From Candidatus Dadabacteria bacterium (GTDB lineage: Bacteria > Desulfobacterota_D > UBA1144 > Nemesobacterales > Mycalebacteriaceae): DNA of 32,380 nt. The translations under genes and the position numbers were made by a program. A model generated the notes under the pieces. That model searched no databases. It was not told the DNA's origin and saw nothing but the letters and a program-made list of their open reading frames with translations. This document shows, piece after piece, positions 7,297 through 15,252 of the stretch. The stretch spans positions 1 through 32,380 of the forward strand of contig JAPOUR010000042.1 of the NCBI GenBank assembly GCA_026708565.1, given 5' to 3'. Position 1 is the first letter of the stretch. Each line of letters begins with the position of its first letter.

Positions 7297-8856
7297 TCAG
7301 AGAGGAATGTTTCCGTGCTTTCTCGGCGGATTGGTCTTCCTCTTTCCGTCAAGCATTGCAAACGCCGAGGCAACGTTCCTTCTGGTGTCCTCCGGCATGA
7401 TTATGCGGTCAATAAATCCGAGTTCCGCCGCCCTGTAGGGGTTGGCAAAATTGCTTCTGTATTCTTCCGTAAGGCGCGCCCTTTCGGCGTCCGGGTCTTT
7501 TGCCTCGGCTATCTGCGAGCGGGAAATTATGTTGACCGCCCCCTCCGAACCCATAACCGCTATCTCCGTGCCGGGGTAGGCAAGGTTGATGTCTCCCCGG
7601 ATGTGCTTTGAAGACATAACGTCATAAGCCCCGCCGTAGGCTTTTCTTGTTATCACGGTAACCCTCGGCACGGTCGCCTCGCAGTATGCGTAAAGCAGTT
7701 TCGCGCCGTGCCTTATGATGCCGCCCCACTCCTGCCCTGTTCCCGGAAGGAAGCCCGGAACGTCAACAAGAGACAGAAGCGGAATGTTGAAGCAGTCGCA
7801 AAACCGGACAAAGCGCGCCGCCTTTACGGATGCGTCTATGTCAAGGCAGCCGGCGAGAACCATGGGCTGGTTGCCCACAACGCCCGCAACCCTGCCGCCC
7901 ACGCGCGCAAACCCGATGACCATGTTTTTGCCGAAATGCTCCTGAACCTCAAGAAAGCGCGAGTCGTCAACGATTCTCTTTATGACCTCTTTCATGTCGT
8001 AGGGTTTGTTCGGGTTTTCCGGAATCAGGTCCGCTATCTCGCCGGTGGCGCGGTCAACCGGGTCATCGCTTTCGGCGGAGGGCGGGTCTTCCATGTTGTT
8101 TGAAGGCAGGAATGAGAGAAGTTCCCTTATTATCTCTATTGACTCCTCGTCATTTGCGGCGGAGAAATGCGCCACGCCGCTCTTGGAGTTGTGCACTCCG
8201 GCGCCGCCGAGGTCTTCCGAGGTTACGTCCTCATGGGTTACGGCTTTTATCACATCCGGCCCCGTTATGAACATGTAGCTGGTGTCTTTTGACATAAGGG
8301 TAAAGTCCGTCATTGCGGGCGAGTAAACCGCGCCGCCCGCGCACGGGCCCATGATGGCGGAGATTTGGGGAATAACGCCGGAGGCGAGCGCGTTTCTCTG
8401 GAATATCTCGCCGTATCCGGCGAGGCTTTCAACGCCCTCCTGTATCCTTGCGCCGCCCGAATCGTTAAGCCCGATAACGGGAGCGCCGGTCTCAACGGCC
8501 ATGTCCATAATTTTGCATATCTTTCTGCCGTGAATCATCCCCAGAGAGCCGCCGAAAACGGTGAAGTCCTGCGCGAAAACAAAAACTTTCCTGCCATCCA
8601 CCGTTCCGTGGCCGGTTACCACGCCGTCTCCGAGGAACTTTTTGTCTTCCATCCCGAAGTCTTTGCACCTGTGGACGACAAACTTGTCCATTTCCTCAAA
8701 AGTGCCTTTGTCAAGAAGGAGTTCTATACGCTCGCGCGCGGTCAGTTTGCCGACTTCGTGCTGGCGGTCTATGCGCGCCTTGCCGCCGCCCAGTTCCGCT
8801 TCCCGCTCCTTCTGCTTGAGTATCCGAATGTTGTCTTTGGTCTCTTTGTCGCCCAT
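7297..8856 (-). CDS. Carboxyltransferase subunit, propionyl-CoA carboxylase type
   Basis: A 519-residue carboxyltransferase of the PccB/MmdA family. It transfers the carboxyl group from carboxybiotin to an acyl-CoA, most likely propionyl-CoA to give methylmalonyl-CoA. Both crotonase-like halves are present: the acyl-CoA half has [18 protein letters not shown] and [12 protein letters not shown], and the carboxybiotin half has [14 protein letters not shown] and [12 protein letters not shown] chose the ATG at 8856 (MGDKETKDN): GGAG lies upstream, and the further in-frame 22 residues back to 8922 look non-conserved. The other two subunits follow directly. The gene lies about 140 bases behind the Nmad-type cassette, with an inverted repeat between. 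Other short acyl-CoAs are possible substrates. Confidence 0.9.
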   Translation of the reverse strand: MGDKETKDNIRILKQKEREAELGGGKARIDRQHEVGKLTARERIELLLDKGTFEEMDKFVVHRCKDFGMEDKKFLGDGVVTGHGTVDGRKVFVFAQDFTVFGGSLGMIHGRKICKIMDMAVETGAPVIGLNDSGGARIQEGVESLAGYGEIFQRNALASGVIPQISAIMGPCAGGAVYSPAMTDFTLMSKDTSYMFITGPDVIKAVTHEDVTSEDLGGAGVHNSKSGVAHFSAANDEESIEIIRELLSFLPSNNMEDPPSAESDDPVDRATGEIADLIPENPNKPYDMKEVIKRIVDDSRFLEVQEHFGKNMVIGFARVGGRVAGVVGNQPMVLAGCLDIDASVKAARFVRFCDCFNIPLLSLVDVPGFLPGTGQEWGGIIRHGAKLLYAYCEATVPRVTVITRKAYGGAYDVMSSKHIRGDINLAYPGTEIAVMGSEGAVNIISRSQIAEAKDPDAERARLTEEYRSNFANPYRAAELGFIDRIIMPEDTRRNVASAFAMLDGKRKTNPPRKHGNIPL

Positions 8857-8935
8857 AAAAACGCTCCGCCCGGCGGGAGTAAACAAGACGGCAAATATAC
8901 CGAAAGCGGCGGGTTTCCGCAAGTTGTTTTACCGC

Positions 8936-8972
8936 TTATGCAATTTGCAATTTCTATTTGCAGATTGCATAA
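8936..8972. repeat. Inverted repeat before the carboxylase genes
   Basis: TTATGCAATTTGCAA (8936-8950) and TTGCAGATTGCATAA (8958-8972) are inverted copies pairing at 14 of 15 positions around a 7-base spacer. The element lies between the end of the Nmad3-like gene (8996) and the carboxyltransferase start (8856). No T-tract follows on either strand, so it is a poor intrinsic terminator. It could be an operator for the carboxylase genes, an RNA processing hairpin, or a scar of the cassette insertion. Confidence 0.6.
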
Positions 8973-8995
8973 ATCCACACTGCAAGGAGTGAGGG

Positions 8996-9724
8996 TTAGG
9001 GGTTGTTGCTATGCAACAGTCGCGGGTTCTCGTTTTGAAGCCAGTTGTAAAAGCGTTCAGCGTTTAAAAACAGCGGCGGAGTTGCGCTCCGTTGCAGATA
9101 GCCGTTTTTGACGGACAGACCGCCCCACTGTTCCAGCAGGGGCTTTGTTACGCGATATGCCCCCTCTCTGTATTCTCCTATCCGAATGTATCGGGCAAAC
9201 CGCCCGGATTTGCCTTTCTTGCCTCTAACCACAATGTCTGTGGGTTCGGACGGAGAGTTGCGTGTGTGGGCGTTTTCATCCCGCTTTGAGGCGGAGATGT
9301 CTTTCACAGGTGAAATGTCTTCCACCGTCAGCAACCCTATAAGCGCATAGACGAGTTCGTTTTTTGTTACGGGTCTTAACGAGGCAAAGAAAACCACCAA
9401 GTCATCCTCTCTGAAAGTCAGCAGGTTTTTTCCTCTGCGGGCGGTGTCTCCGTAGGTAAGGTTTTCAAAGTCAGGGTCAAGGTGCATGCGCTGATCCGTC
9501 AGACATTCGGGGAGAAAAATATCGCAGTTGTTGCGTTTTGAAAATCCGTCCAATACCGGAACAATCAAATCGGCATAGCGCTTTTCCATTCCGGGGAGGT
9601 TGGCGGTTTTTGTCTGTTTAATCGGCACATAAACAAAATCGCCCGTCTGCGGGTTGCATGGGGCGTTCCAGTTGCCTGAATCGGCGGTTTGGTCTATTGC
9701 GACACGGATTAGGATTGCGCGCAT
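8996..9724 (-). CDS. Nmad3-like protein (putative nucleotide-modification associated)
   Basis: A 242-residue protein that I place, from memory of family patterns, near Nmad3 (nucleotide modification associated domain 3). That family was named in comparative genomics of DNA base-modification systems; no biochemical function is known to me. Visible features are the start MRAILIRVAIDQTADSGNWN with FVYVPI, the segment MHLDPDFENLTYGD (about 78-91), and DDLVVFFASLRPV followed by ALIGLLTVEDI, which resemble the HLDPD and GD-(L/V)-x-F-F-x-x-x-R pattern of the family. A Lys/Arg-rich loop (VVRGKKGKSGR) follows. The ATG at 9724 overlaps the end of the preceding gene by 16 bases. It is the third gene of the cassette, and the assignment is tentative. 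Confidence 0.6.
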   Translation of the reverse strand: MRAILIRVAIDQTADSGNWNAPCNPQTGDFVYVPIKQTKTANLPGMEKRYADLIVPVLDGFSKRNNCDIFLPECLTDQRMHLDPDFENLTYGDTARRGKNLLTFREDDLVVFFASLRPVTKNELVYALIGLLTVEDISPVKDISASKRDENAHTRNSPSEPTDIVVRGKKGKSGRFARYIRIGEYREGAYRVTKPLLEQWGGLSVKNGYLQRSATPPLFLNAERFYNWLQNENPRLLHSNNP

Positions 9725-10185
9725 TTACATCCATCCCCGGAAGACGGACAGTTATGATATTCTTTCATCAAACCCTCTATTTCATACCGTATTTTTTGGT
9801 CGGAAAGATTTTTTGACATAATATAACGCCGATGTTTTCCTTCGGGAAAAAGGTGGTCATTCAGCCAAGGGGCGCATTCCGAAAGTAGCGGTCCTTTTTC
9901 GTTCATGAGGCAAAAATGCTCAAAAGTAACAAGCGGACCTCTAAACCGTTTTTTAGTTTCCGAGCATGTTTTACCTGCCGGAGGATCTTTTTTATGGGGA
10001 CAAATTCCAACCCAAGTAAGTCTTTGAGCAATATTTTCACAACCTTTCCATGGAGATTTTCCTCCTATGCCTAAAACAGCGTCGTAATTGTAGTTTCTGA
10101 AACTCCCCATGCAATCGCACACTCCGAAAGTCCCGCATTCGCAAGGATCGTTAATATGTGTTCTTATATAAATAAACACATTCAC
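9709..10185 (-). CDS. Cysteine-rich conserved protein of the Nmad cassette
   Basis: A 158-residue protein with 12 cysteines and no family name I can give. The N-terminus has FIYIRTHINDPCECGTFGVC (C15, C17, C23) and then DCMG (C25). A glycine-rich DAVLGIGGKSPWKG motif, a WVGICPHK motif and RGPLVTFEHF follow. The C-terminus ends CPSSGDGCKC. The FxYxRTH start and DCMG...DAVxGxGG pattern look like a conserved family I have seen beside Nmad-type genes, but this is memory, not a search. The cysteines suggest metal or Fe-S binding. The start overlaps the Nmad2-like stop by 4 bases (ATGA), and the end overlaps the Nmad3-like start, so all three proteins are coupled. Confidence 0.7.
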   Translation of the reverse strand: MNVFIYIRTHINDPCECGTFGVCDCMGSFRNYNYDAVLGIGGKSPWKGCENIAQRLTWVGICPHKKDPPAGKTCSETKKRFRGPLVTFEHFCLMNEKGPLLSECAPWLNDHLFPEGKHRRYIMSKNLSDQKIRYEIEGLMKEYHNCPSSGDGCKCAQS

Positions 10186-10880
10186 GACTCTTCATCTTCC
10201 TCATCATCCCTCTTATTCTGTTCGGCGCACAACTTCCTGAATTCCAATTCATCAATTTTATATTTCATCTGCGGTTCGTCAGACAGTTTGTTTGCTTCAA
10301 ACTTGTCCTCCAGCCATTGCTCAAATCTGCTAATCAGCGTTGCGGCTTTACAAACTTTGTAACCTCTGTTTCCGGGAATTATCGCCCTAAGGTAGTGCGG
10401 CATTATTTTGGGGTTTTCTCCAAAATAGTAAAACTCACTTGAAAGAAGAACATTCTCCCCGCTCAAATCCGTTTTTATGTTTGATTCATTATGAACGCCC
10501 TTTCTCTGCAAAGGCTGTTCACCGCCTTCCGAATAATCATAGATACAGTCTCCCACCTTTTTCCTGTAATCCTTGGAACGCCTCTCCGGTATCTTCCCCT
10601 CAAGATCCTTCCGGCAAAACTCATCGTATTCCTCAAGAGTCATCTTGTCCGTAATCTTCATCGCACAAACAACACGACCTGAGAAATCGCGTTTCCTGTC
10701 CTCCAGTTTTGCATTCTTTGAACCCGTTCCGACAACCCAGTCTCCGACGGACGCCGCTTTTCTAATTCCGGGCTTGCAAACTGCCAATGTGCAAACATCA
10801 AAAAAAGGATTCGGCGACAAGCCGCAGTCGTATCTCAACATATAGGAATAAAGACATTTCGCTTTTTTCTTCACAGCCAT
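10182..10880 (-). CDS. Nmad2-like protein (putative nucleotide-modification associated)
   Basis: A 232-residue protein matching my memory of the Nmad2 family: LYSYMLRYDCGLSPNPFFDV followed by CTLAVCKPGIRKAASVGDW and VVGTGSK (about residues 10-56), then GDCIYDY and VLLSSEFYYFGE. The family was predicted to act with DNA base-modification enzymes; its role is not established, and a reader or processing role for modified bases is inference. The C-terminus is highly charged (DDEEDEES). I chose the ATG at 10880 because GGAAG lies just upstream; a GTG nine bases earlier is possible. The start lies inside the last codons of coaE, so the cassette is transcribed with the gltX-coaE genes. Confidence 0.72.
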   Translation of the reverse strand: MAVKKKAKCLYSYMLRYDCGLSPNPFFDVCTLAVCKPGIRKAASVGDWVVGTGSKNAKLEDRKRDFSGRVVCAMKITDKMTLEEYDEFCRKDLEGKIPERRSKDYRKKVGDCIYDYSEGGEQPLQRKGVHNESNIKTDLSGENVLLSSEFYYFGENPKIMPHYLRAIIPGNRGYKVCKAATLISRFEQWLEDKFEANKLSDEPQMKYKIDELEFRKLCAEQNKRDDEEDEES

Positions 10881-11467
10881 TTCTTCCACAGCCTCCCTAT
10901 CTCCGCTCTCAAACTTTCCATTCCCGCCGAATTCTCAATAACAAAATCGTAATCCGGATTGCGCCCTTCCTGCGATTTCAACCTTTTCCTCGCCTCCGCC
11001 TCATCAAGTTTATCCCTTTCCGCTATTCTTTCAATCTTTTTTTCCTCGCTCGCCTCAACCAGAACAAGGTGGTCCACCATCTCCCCCAGAACCCCGCCGC
11101 GAGACAGCAGCGCCGCCTCAATCACCACCGCCCGCGCGCCGGAAGAAACCGCCTTTTCCACCCGCGCGGCTATCTCATCCCTGATTTCCGGGTGGGTTAT
11201 TGCCTCAAGCGCCTTTCTCTTCTTCTCGTCCGAAAAAACCTCAGAGCCAAGTTTCCCCCGGTCTATCTCCCCGTCCGCGCCGATGACGCCGGAGCCAAAC
11301 CGCCGCGCTATCCGCTCAAAAGCCGGTTTTCCGGGCTTGGTAACAAAACGCGAAACCTCATCCGCATCTATAACACGCGCCCCCAAATCCCTGAACATCC
11401 CCGCCGCCGCGGTCTTGCCCGCGCAAACATTCCCGCAAAGCCCTATTATTACGGCTTTTTCACTCAT
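10871..11467 (-). CDS. coaE: Dephospho-CoA kinase
   Basis: A 198-residue enzyme of the last step of coenzyme A synthesis, phosphorylating the 3'-OH of the ribose of dephospho-CoA with ATP. The P-loop GNVCAGKTAA is at about 12-21 (the usual form is GxxxxGKS/T). DADEVSR follows, then FVTKPGKPAFERIARRFG and the HPEIRDE segment, and a late ERDKLDEAEARKRLKSQ typical of the lid. The start overlaps the end of gltX by 4 bases (ATGA). The end overlaps the start of the Nmad2-like gene, so the cassette depends on this operon. Confidence 0.93.
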   Translation of the reverse strand: MSEKAVIIGLCGNVCAGKTAAAGMFRDLGARVIDADEVSRFVTKPGKPAFERIARRFGSGVIGADGEIDRGKLGSEVFSDEKKRKALEAITHPEIRDEIAARVEKAVSSGARAVVIEAALLSRGGVLGEMVDHLVLVEASEEKKIERIAERDKLDEAEARKRLKSQEGRNPDYDFVIENSAGMESLRAEIGRLWKKWL

Positions 11468-12873
11468 TGCCGCCCGCCTGATTTGGCAATGTTTACCGCC
11501 CTTTTAACCCTCCGAACCGCCTCTTCCCCGCCCAAAGCGGCGGCTACCTCAAAAATTCCGGGGCTTTCCGTCCTCCCCGTGAGCGCCACACGCAGGGGCT
11601 GGGCGAGTTGTTTAAGTTTCATTCCCGTCTCTTCCGTAACGGACGAAAGAGCCGTCTTCACGCCGTCAGCGTCAAAATCCCCGCCGGATGCGGAGAACGC
11701 GCCCAAAACCGCCTCAAGCGCGGGCAGTGTCTCCCCGTTGATAAACTTTTCCCGCGCGGCGGCGTCAAACTCCACCTCATCACGGAAAAGAAACGCGCCC
11801 TTTTCCGCCATTTCAACAACGGTCTCCGCCCTCTCTTTCAGGAGAGAGAACGCCTTTTCAGCGTCCGCAGGCGAAACATCAAGCCCCATATCCGCAAACT
11901 CCCGGCGAAGCGGCTCTATAATGTCGGTCTTTCCCTCGCGTATGTGAACGCCGTTGACCCACAGCATCTTTTTCTCGTCAAAATGGGACGGCGAAGTCCC
12001 AAGCCCGCCGAGGTCAAACTTTTCCTCAAGTTCCGCCATTGTGAAGATCTCCTCATCACCGCAAGACCAGCCGAGCCGGGCAATGTAGTTTGCAAGGGCC
12101 GAGGGAAGCATTCCGCGCTTGCGGAAATCGGCGACCGAAACCGCCCCGTGCCGCTTGCTCAGTTTTGAGCCGTCCGGCGCGAGAATCACGGGAAGATGAA
12201 CGAAATCGGGAACGGGCAGACCGAGAGCCCGCAGAATCAATATCTGCTTTGGAGTGTTGACGAGGTGCTCATCCCCCCTGATAACATGCGTTATGCCGGA
12301 GAGGGCGTCATCTATGGCGCATGCGAAGTTGTATGTGGGCATGCCGTCAGGGCGCAGAATGACAAAATCCTCAATATCATCCGTCTCAAAGGCGGTTTTG
12401 CCGCGAAGTTTGTCGTCAACCGCAACCGTTGCGCCGTCCCGCGGGACTGCAAAACGCAACGCAAAAGGCGCGCCATCCTTTTTTCCCCTCTCCGCCCACT
12501 CTCTGTTGTAGCGGAAAATTTTTCCGTGTTCCTTACAAAACCGCCTCTCTTTCTCAATATCTTCAGGGGTCATCCAGCAACGGAACGCATCGCCGGATGC
12601 AAGCAGTTTGTCCGCATATTCGCGGTAGGTGTCCAACCGCTCAGACTGGCGGAGGGTCTGATCATCGTCCCACTCAATGCCAAGCCAGCGGAGCGAATCC
12701 ATTATCTCGGAGAAAAATTTCTCGTCCGACCGCCCGGCGTCCGTGTCTTCAATCCGCACAATAAACTCGCCGCCGTGCCGCCGCGCAAAAAGCCGGTTGA
12801 AAAGCGCAGTTCGCGCACCCCCGATGTGAAGCGAGCCCGTGGGGCTGGGGGCAAACCGTGTTTTGACACTCAT
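11464..12873 (-). CDS. gltX: Glutamyl-tRNA synthetase
   Basis: A 469-residue class I aminoacyl-tRNA synthetase that charges tRNA-Glu (or tRNA-Glx). It has the HIGH-type motif in RFAPSPTGSLHIGGARTALF near the N-terminus and the KMSKS-type motif KLSKRHGAV. The catalytic domain also shows IEDTDAGRS, YNFACAIDDALSGITHVIRG and DEH. The C-terminal anticodon-binding part is present and ends near the expected length. The start and the glutaredoxin stop overlap as TGATG. I cannot tell a discriminating from a non-discriminating form. Confidence 0.96.
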   Translation of the reverse strand: MSVKTRFAPSPTGSLHIGGARTALFNRLFARRHGGEFIVRIEDTDAGRSDEKFFSEIMDSLRWLGIEWDDDQTLRQSERLDTYREYADKLLASGDAFRCWMTPEDIEKERRFCKEHGKIFRYNREWAERGKKDGAPFALRFAVPRDGATVAVDDKLRGKTAFETDDIEDFVILRPDGMPTYNFACAIDDALSGITHVIRGDEHLVNTPKQILILRALGLPVPDFVHLPVILAPDGSKLSKRHGAVSVADFRKRGMLPSALANYIARLGWSCGDEEIFTMAELEEKFDLGGLGTSPSHFDEKKMLWVNGVHIREGKTDIIEPLRREFADMGLDVSPADAEKAFSLLKERAETVVEMAEKGAFLFRDEVEFDAAAREKFINGETLPALEAVLGAFSASGGDFDADGVKTALSSVTEETGMKLKQLAQPLRVALTGRTESPGIFEVAAALGGEEAVRRVKRAVNIAKSGGRQ

Positions 12874-13124
12874 CAGGAGTCGTCAAGCCCGCCCTGCCGG
12901 GCAATCTCCTCAAGTTCATTAAAGCCGCCGACAAGTTCGCCGTCTTTGAGGATGAGGGGAACGGTCATCCAGTTGAACTCGCCCGCCACTCTGGCTCTTT
13001 CCTCAGGGTCTTGAGTAAGGTCTATCTCCTCGTATTTAATCCCCCTGGAAGACAAAAGCGCCTTTGCCGCATTGCAATACGGGCAGGTTTTGGTGGTGTA
13101 AATTTTGAACTTGGAATCGGTCAT
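12873..13124 (-). CDS. Glutaredoxin
   Basis: An 83-residue glutaredoxin of the small bacterial type. It has the dithiol active site CPYC within YTTKTCPYCNAAKALL, the cis-proline segment MTVPLILKDGELVGGFNEL, and normal length. It reduces disulfides or mixed disulfides with glutathione or a related thiol. I chose the ATG at 13124 (MTDSKFKIY), preceded by GGAGG, rather than the upstream start at 13154. It is the first gene of the operon with gltX and coaE. Confidence 0.9.
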   Translation of the reverse strand: MTDSKFKIYTTKTCPYCNAAKALLSSRGIKYEEIDLTQDPEERARVAGEFNWMTVPLILKDGELVGGFNELEEIARQGGLDDS

Positions 13125-13152
13125 CTCCCTTGCCTCCGGTGGTTTTGAAAGC

Positions 13153-13181
13153 AATATACTTGGCTTTGCGCGGGCGTGAAA
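13153..13181 (-). promoter_or_regulatory. Possible promoter of grx-gltX-coaE
   Basis: On the minus strand TATATT (complement of 13153-13158) follows TTTCAC (complement of 13176-13181) at 17 bases. The -10 box is good and the -35 box is poor. It overlaps the plus-strand promoter below, so the two would compete in this 95-base divergent gap. Confidence 0.35.
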
Positions 13182-13188
13182 GTATCAT
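13160..13188 (+). promoter_or_regulatory. Sigma-70 promoter of the aminotransferase gene
   Basis: TTGGCT (13160-13165) and TATCAT (13183-13188) are separated by 17 bases, a good sigma-70 pair. It lies 30 bases before the TTG start at 13219. Confidence 0.55.
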
Positions 13189-13218
13189 TTACACCTCCGC
13201 AACGGAAGGACAAGCAAA

Positions 13219-14349
13219 TTGGCGCGCTCTCAAATCAAAAAACTCGCCCCGCCCGAAAGGATACTTCTCGGCCCCGGCCCCAGCAATGTCAGCAAGGCGG
13301 TTTACGACGCGCTCTCAACACCCATAATAGGGCATCTTGACCCGGACTTTCTCGCCATGATGGACGAAATCGGCGGGATGCTGCGGGAGGTTTTTCAGAC
13401 AAAAAACCGGCTTACGATTCCAATGTCCGGCACGGGAAGTTCGGGAATGGAGACGGCGTTTGTCAATGTGATTGAGCCGGGAGACACCGTAATCATCGGG
13501 GTCAACGGGGTATTCGGCGAGAGGATGTGCGATGTGGCGGCGCGGTGCGGCGCGAAGGCGGTCAGGGTTGAAGCGCCGTGGGGAGACATTATTGAGCCGG
13601 ACGCGTTTATATCCGCGCTCAAAAAAAATCCGGGGGCAAAGGCGGCGGCGCTTGTTCACGCGGAAACTTCAACCGGCGCGCGCCAGCCGCTTGAAGAGGC
13701 GGGCAAATACCTCTCCGGCACGGAGACGCTTTTCCTTGTGGACGCCGTAACCTCGCTTGCCGGATGCGACCTGAGGATTGACGAGTGGGGCGTTGACATC
13801 TGCTACAGCGGAACGCAGAAGTGCCTGAGCGTGCCGCCGGGCATATCGCCGGTAACTTTCAGCGAAAAAGCGGAACGGGCGCTCGCGGCAAAAAAGAGCA
13901 AGGTTCAGAGCTGGTATCTGGACCTCGGAATGATATGCAAATACTGGGGCAGCGAGAGGGTCTATCACCACACCGCGCCCGTCTCAATGCTTTTCGCCCT
14001 CAGGGAGGGGCTGCGCGTCATTCTTGAGGAGGGTCTCGCCAACCGGTTTGAGAGGCACGGGAGGCTGGGCGCGGAACTTGCGGAAAAACTGGGCGCGATG
14101 GGATTCAAGCCGTTTGCGCGCGAGGGATACCGGCTGCCGATGCTTGCCTCCGTTTTTCTGCCGGAGGGGATGGATGATGCGGAGGCGCGGCGCGCGCTTC
14201 TTGAGGAGCACGGGATTGAGGTGGGCCCCGGCCTCGGGGAAACCAGAGGAAAGATATGGAGAGTGGGGTTGATGGGCGAGAGTTGCAAGGCTGAAAACAT
14301 AGACGCGCTCACCCGCGCGATTAGCCGCATGACGGGCGCGGCGGTTTGA
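13219..14349 (+). CDS. Class V PLP aminotransferase (alanine/serine-glyoxylate type)
   Basis: A 376-residue pyridoxal-phosphate aminotransferase of the alanine-glyoxylate/serine-glyoxylate family. It shows the N-terminal LLGPGPSNVS, GTGSSGMETAFVN (phosphate-binding loop), HAETSTGARQPLE, LVDAVTSLAGCDLRIDEWG, and SGTQKCLSVPPG, whose Lys should carry PLP. The C-terminal GLGETRGKIWRVGLMGES is typical. It probably converts glyoxylate and serine or alanine to glycine and a keto acid, but phosphoserine-like or 2-aminoethylphosphonate substrates cannot be excluded. The start is TTG. Its 3' end overlaps the promoter of the ribosomal genes. Confidence 0.88.
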   Translation: MARSQIKKLAPPERILLGPGPSNVSKAVYDALSTPIIGHLDPDFLAMMDEIGGMLREVFQTKNRLTIPMSGTGSSGMETAFVNVIEPGDTVIIGVNGVFGERMCDVAARCGAKAVRVEAPWGDIIEPDAFISALKKNPGAKAAALVHAETSTGARQPLEEAGKYLSGTETLFLVDAVTSLAGCDLRIDEWGVDICYSGTQKCLSVPPGISPVTFSEKAERALAAKKSKVQSWYLDLGMICKYWGSERVYHHTAPVSMLFALREGLRVILEEGLANRFERHGRLGAELAEKLGAMGFKPFAREGYRLPMLASVFLPEGMDDAEARRALLEEHGIEVGPGLGETRGKIWRVGLMGESCKAENIDALTRAISRMTGAAV

Positions 14350-14373
14350 CTTGTCGCGGTGTTTCGTTATAAT
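14346..14373 (+). promoter_or_regulatory. Strong sigma-70 promoter of rplM-rpsI-ino1
   Basis: TTGACT (14346-14351) and a perfect TATAAT (14368-14373) lie 16 bases apart, 20 bases before the rplM start. The -35 box overlaps the stop codon region of the aminotransferase gene. The predicted leader is very short, which leaves little room for an L13-type autogenous site upstream. Confidence 0.75.
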
Positions 14374-14392
14374 TGCCGCCCTGTAATTCGCT

Positions 14393-14824
14393 ATGAAAAC
14401 CTATGTTGAAAAGGCCGGAGGACGCCACAGGCGGTGGCAGGTTGTTGATGCGGAGGGCAAAACCCTCGGACGGCTCGCGACACGGCTCGCAACGATGCTT
14501 CGCGGCAAAGACAAGCCGGAGTTTACCCCGCATGCGGACATGGGCGATTTTGTGGTGGTGGTTAACGCCTCCAAAGTGCACATGACGGGCAAAAAGTCTT
14601 CCGAAAAGATGTATTACCGCCACAGCGGCTATCCCGGCGGGCTGAAATCGGTTTCCGCCGAGACCCTCTCCCAGACAAAGCCCGAAGAGATAATCAGAAA
14701 AGCCGTGTGGGGAATGCTTCCCAAAAACAAGTCGCAGAAAAAACTGATAAAGAGGCTAAAGGTTTACTCCGGGCAGTCCCACCCGCATGCGGCGCAGAGT
14801 CCGGAAGCGGCGGCGGGGCTGTGA
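14393..14824 (+). CDS. rplM: 50S ribosomal protein L13
   Basis: A 143-residue ribosomal protein L13, an early-assembling 23S rRNA binder. Characteristic segments are [62 protein letters not shown] and the C-terminal [10 protein letters not shown] with RLKVYSG. The length is normal. It is followed by rpsI after 21 bases, the standard bacterial pair. Confidence 0.97.
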   Translation: MKTYVEKAGGRHRRWQVVDAEGKTLGRLATRLATMLRGKDKPEFTPHADMGDFVVVVNASKVHMTGKKSSEKMYYRHSGYPGGLKSVSAETLSQTKPEEIIRKAVWGMLPKNKSQKKLIKRLKVYSGQSHPHAAQSPEAAAGL

Positions 14825-14845
14825 TTGTATTAGGGAGCGCTTGCA

Positions 14846-15247
14846 ATGGCTGTGGTTGAAACGGACAATTTCAGAGGAACGGGCAGGAGAAAAAACTCCG
14901 TCGCCTCGGTGTGGGTCAGGCCCGGCTCCGGCAAGATCACGGTCAACAAGAGAGACTTCAAGGAATACTTTCCGCGCAAAACATGGCAGATACGCGTGGG
15001 CGAGCCTCTTGCCATAACAAATTCGGCGGACAAAATTGACGTTTCCGCCAATGTCCGGGGCGGCGGGCTCACCGGGCAGGCGGGCTCCATAAGCCACGGG
15101 CTTGCCAGAGCGCTCCTGAAATACGATGAAACTTTGAGAAAGAAACTGAAATCCGCCGGGCTTCTCAGGCGCGATTCGCGCATGGTGGAGAGCAAAAAAT
15201 ACGGCCGCAAGAAGGCGCGGCGCGGACAGCAATTCTCAAAGAGGTAG
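14846..15247 (+). CDS. rpsI: 30S ribosomal protein S9
   Basis: A 133-residue S9 protein. The core reads GTGRRKNSVASVWVRPGSGK, with GGGLTGQAGSISHGLARALL and the basic C-terminal tail ending QQFSKR that reaches the ribosomal P site. The length is normal and GGGAG precedes the start. The next gene begins only 6 bases after its stop. Confidence 0.97.
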   Translation: MAVVETDNFRGTGRRKNSVASVWVRPGSGKITVNKRDFKEYFPRKTWQIRVGEPLAITNSADKIDVSANVRGGGLTGQAGSISHGLARALLKYDETLRKKLKSAGLLRRDSRMVESKKYGRKKARRGQQFSKR

Positions 15248-15252
15248 TTCCC

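Noticed and set aside
8365-9111. 248-codon plus-strand frame opposite the carboxyltransferase start and the Nmad3-like gene end
   Set aside because: It overlaps conserved coding sequence on the other strand and shows no recognisable domain or ribosome-binding site.
10787-11947. 386-codon plus-strand frame across coaE and gltX
   Set aside because: It is antisense to two clearly functional enzymes and is Arg/Ser/Pro-rich, as expected from GC-rich shadow frames.
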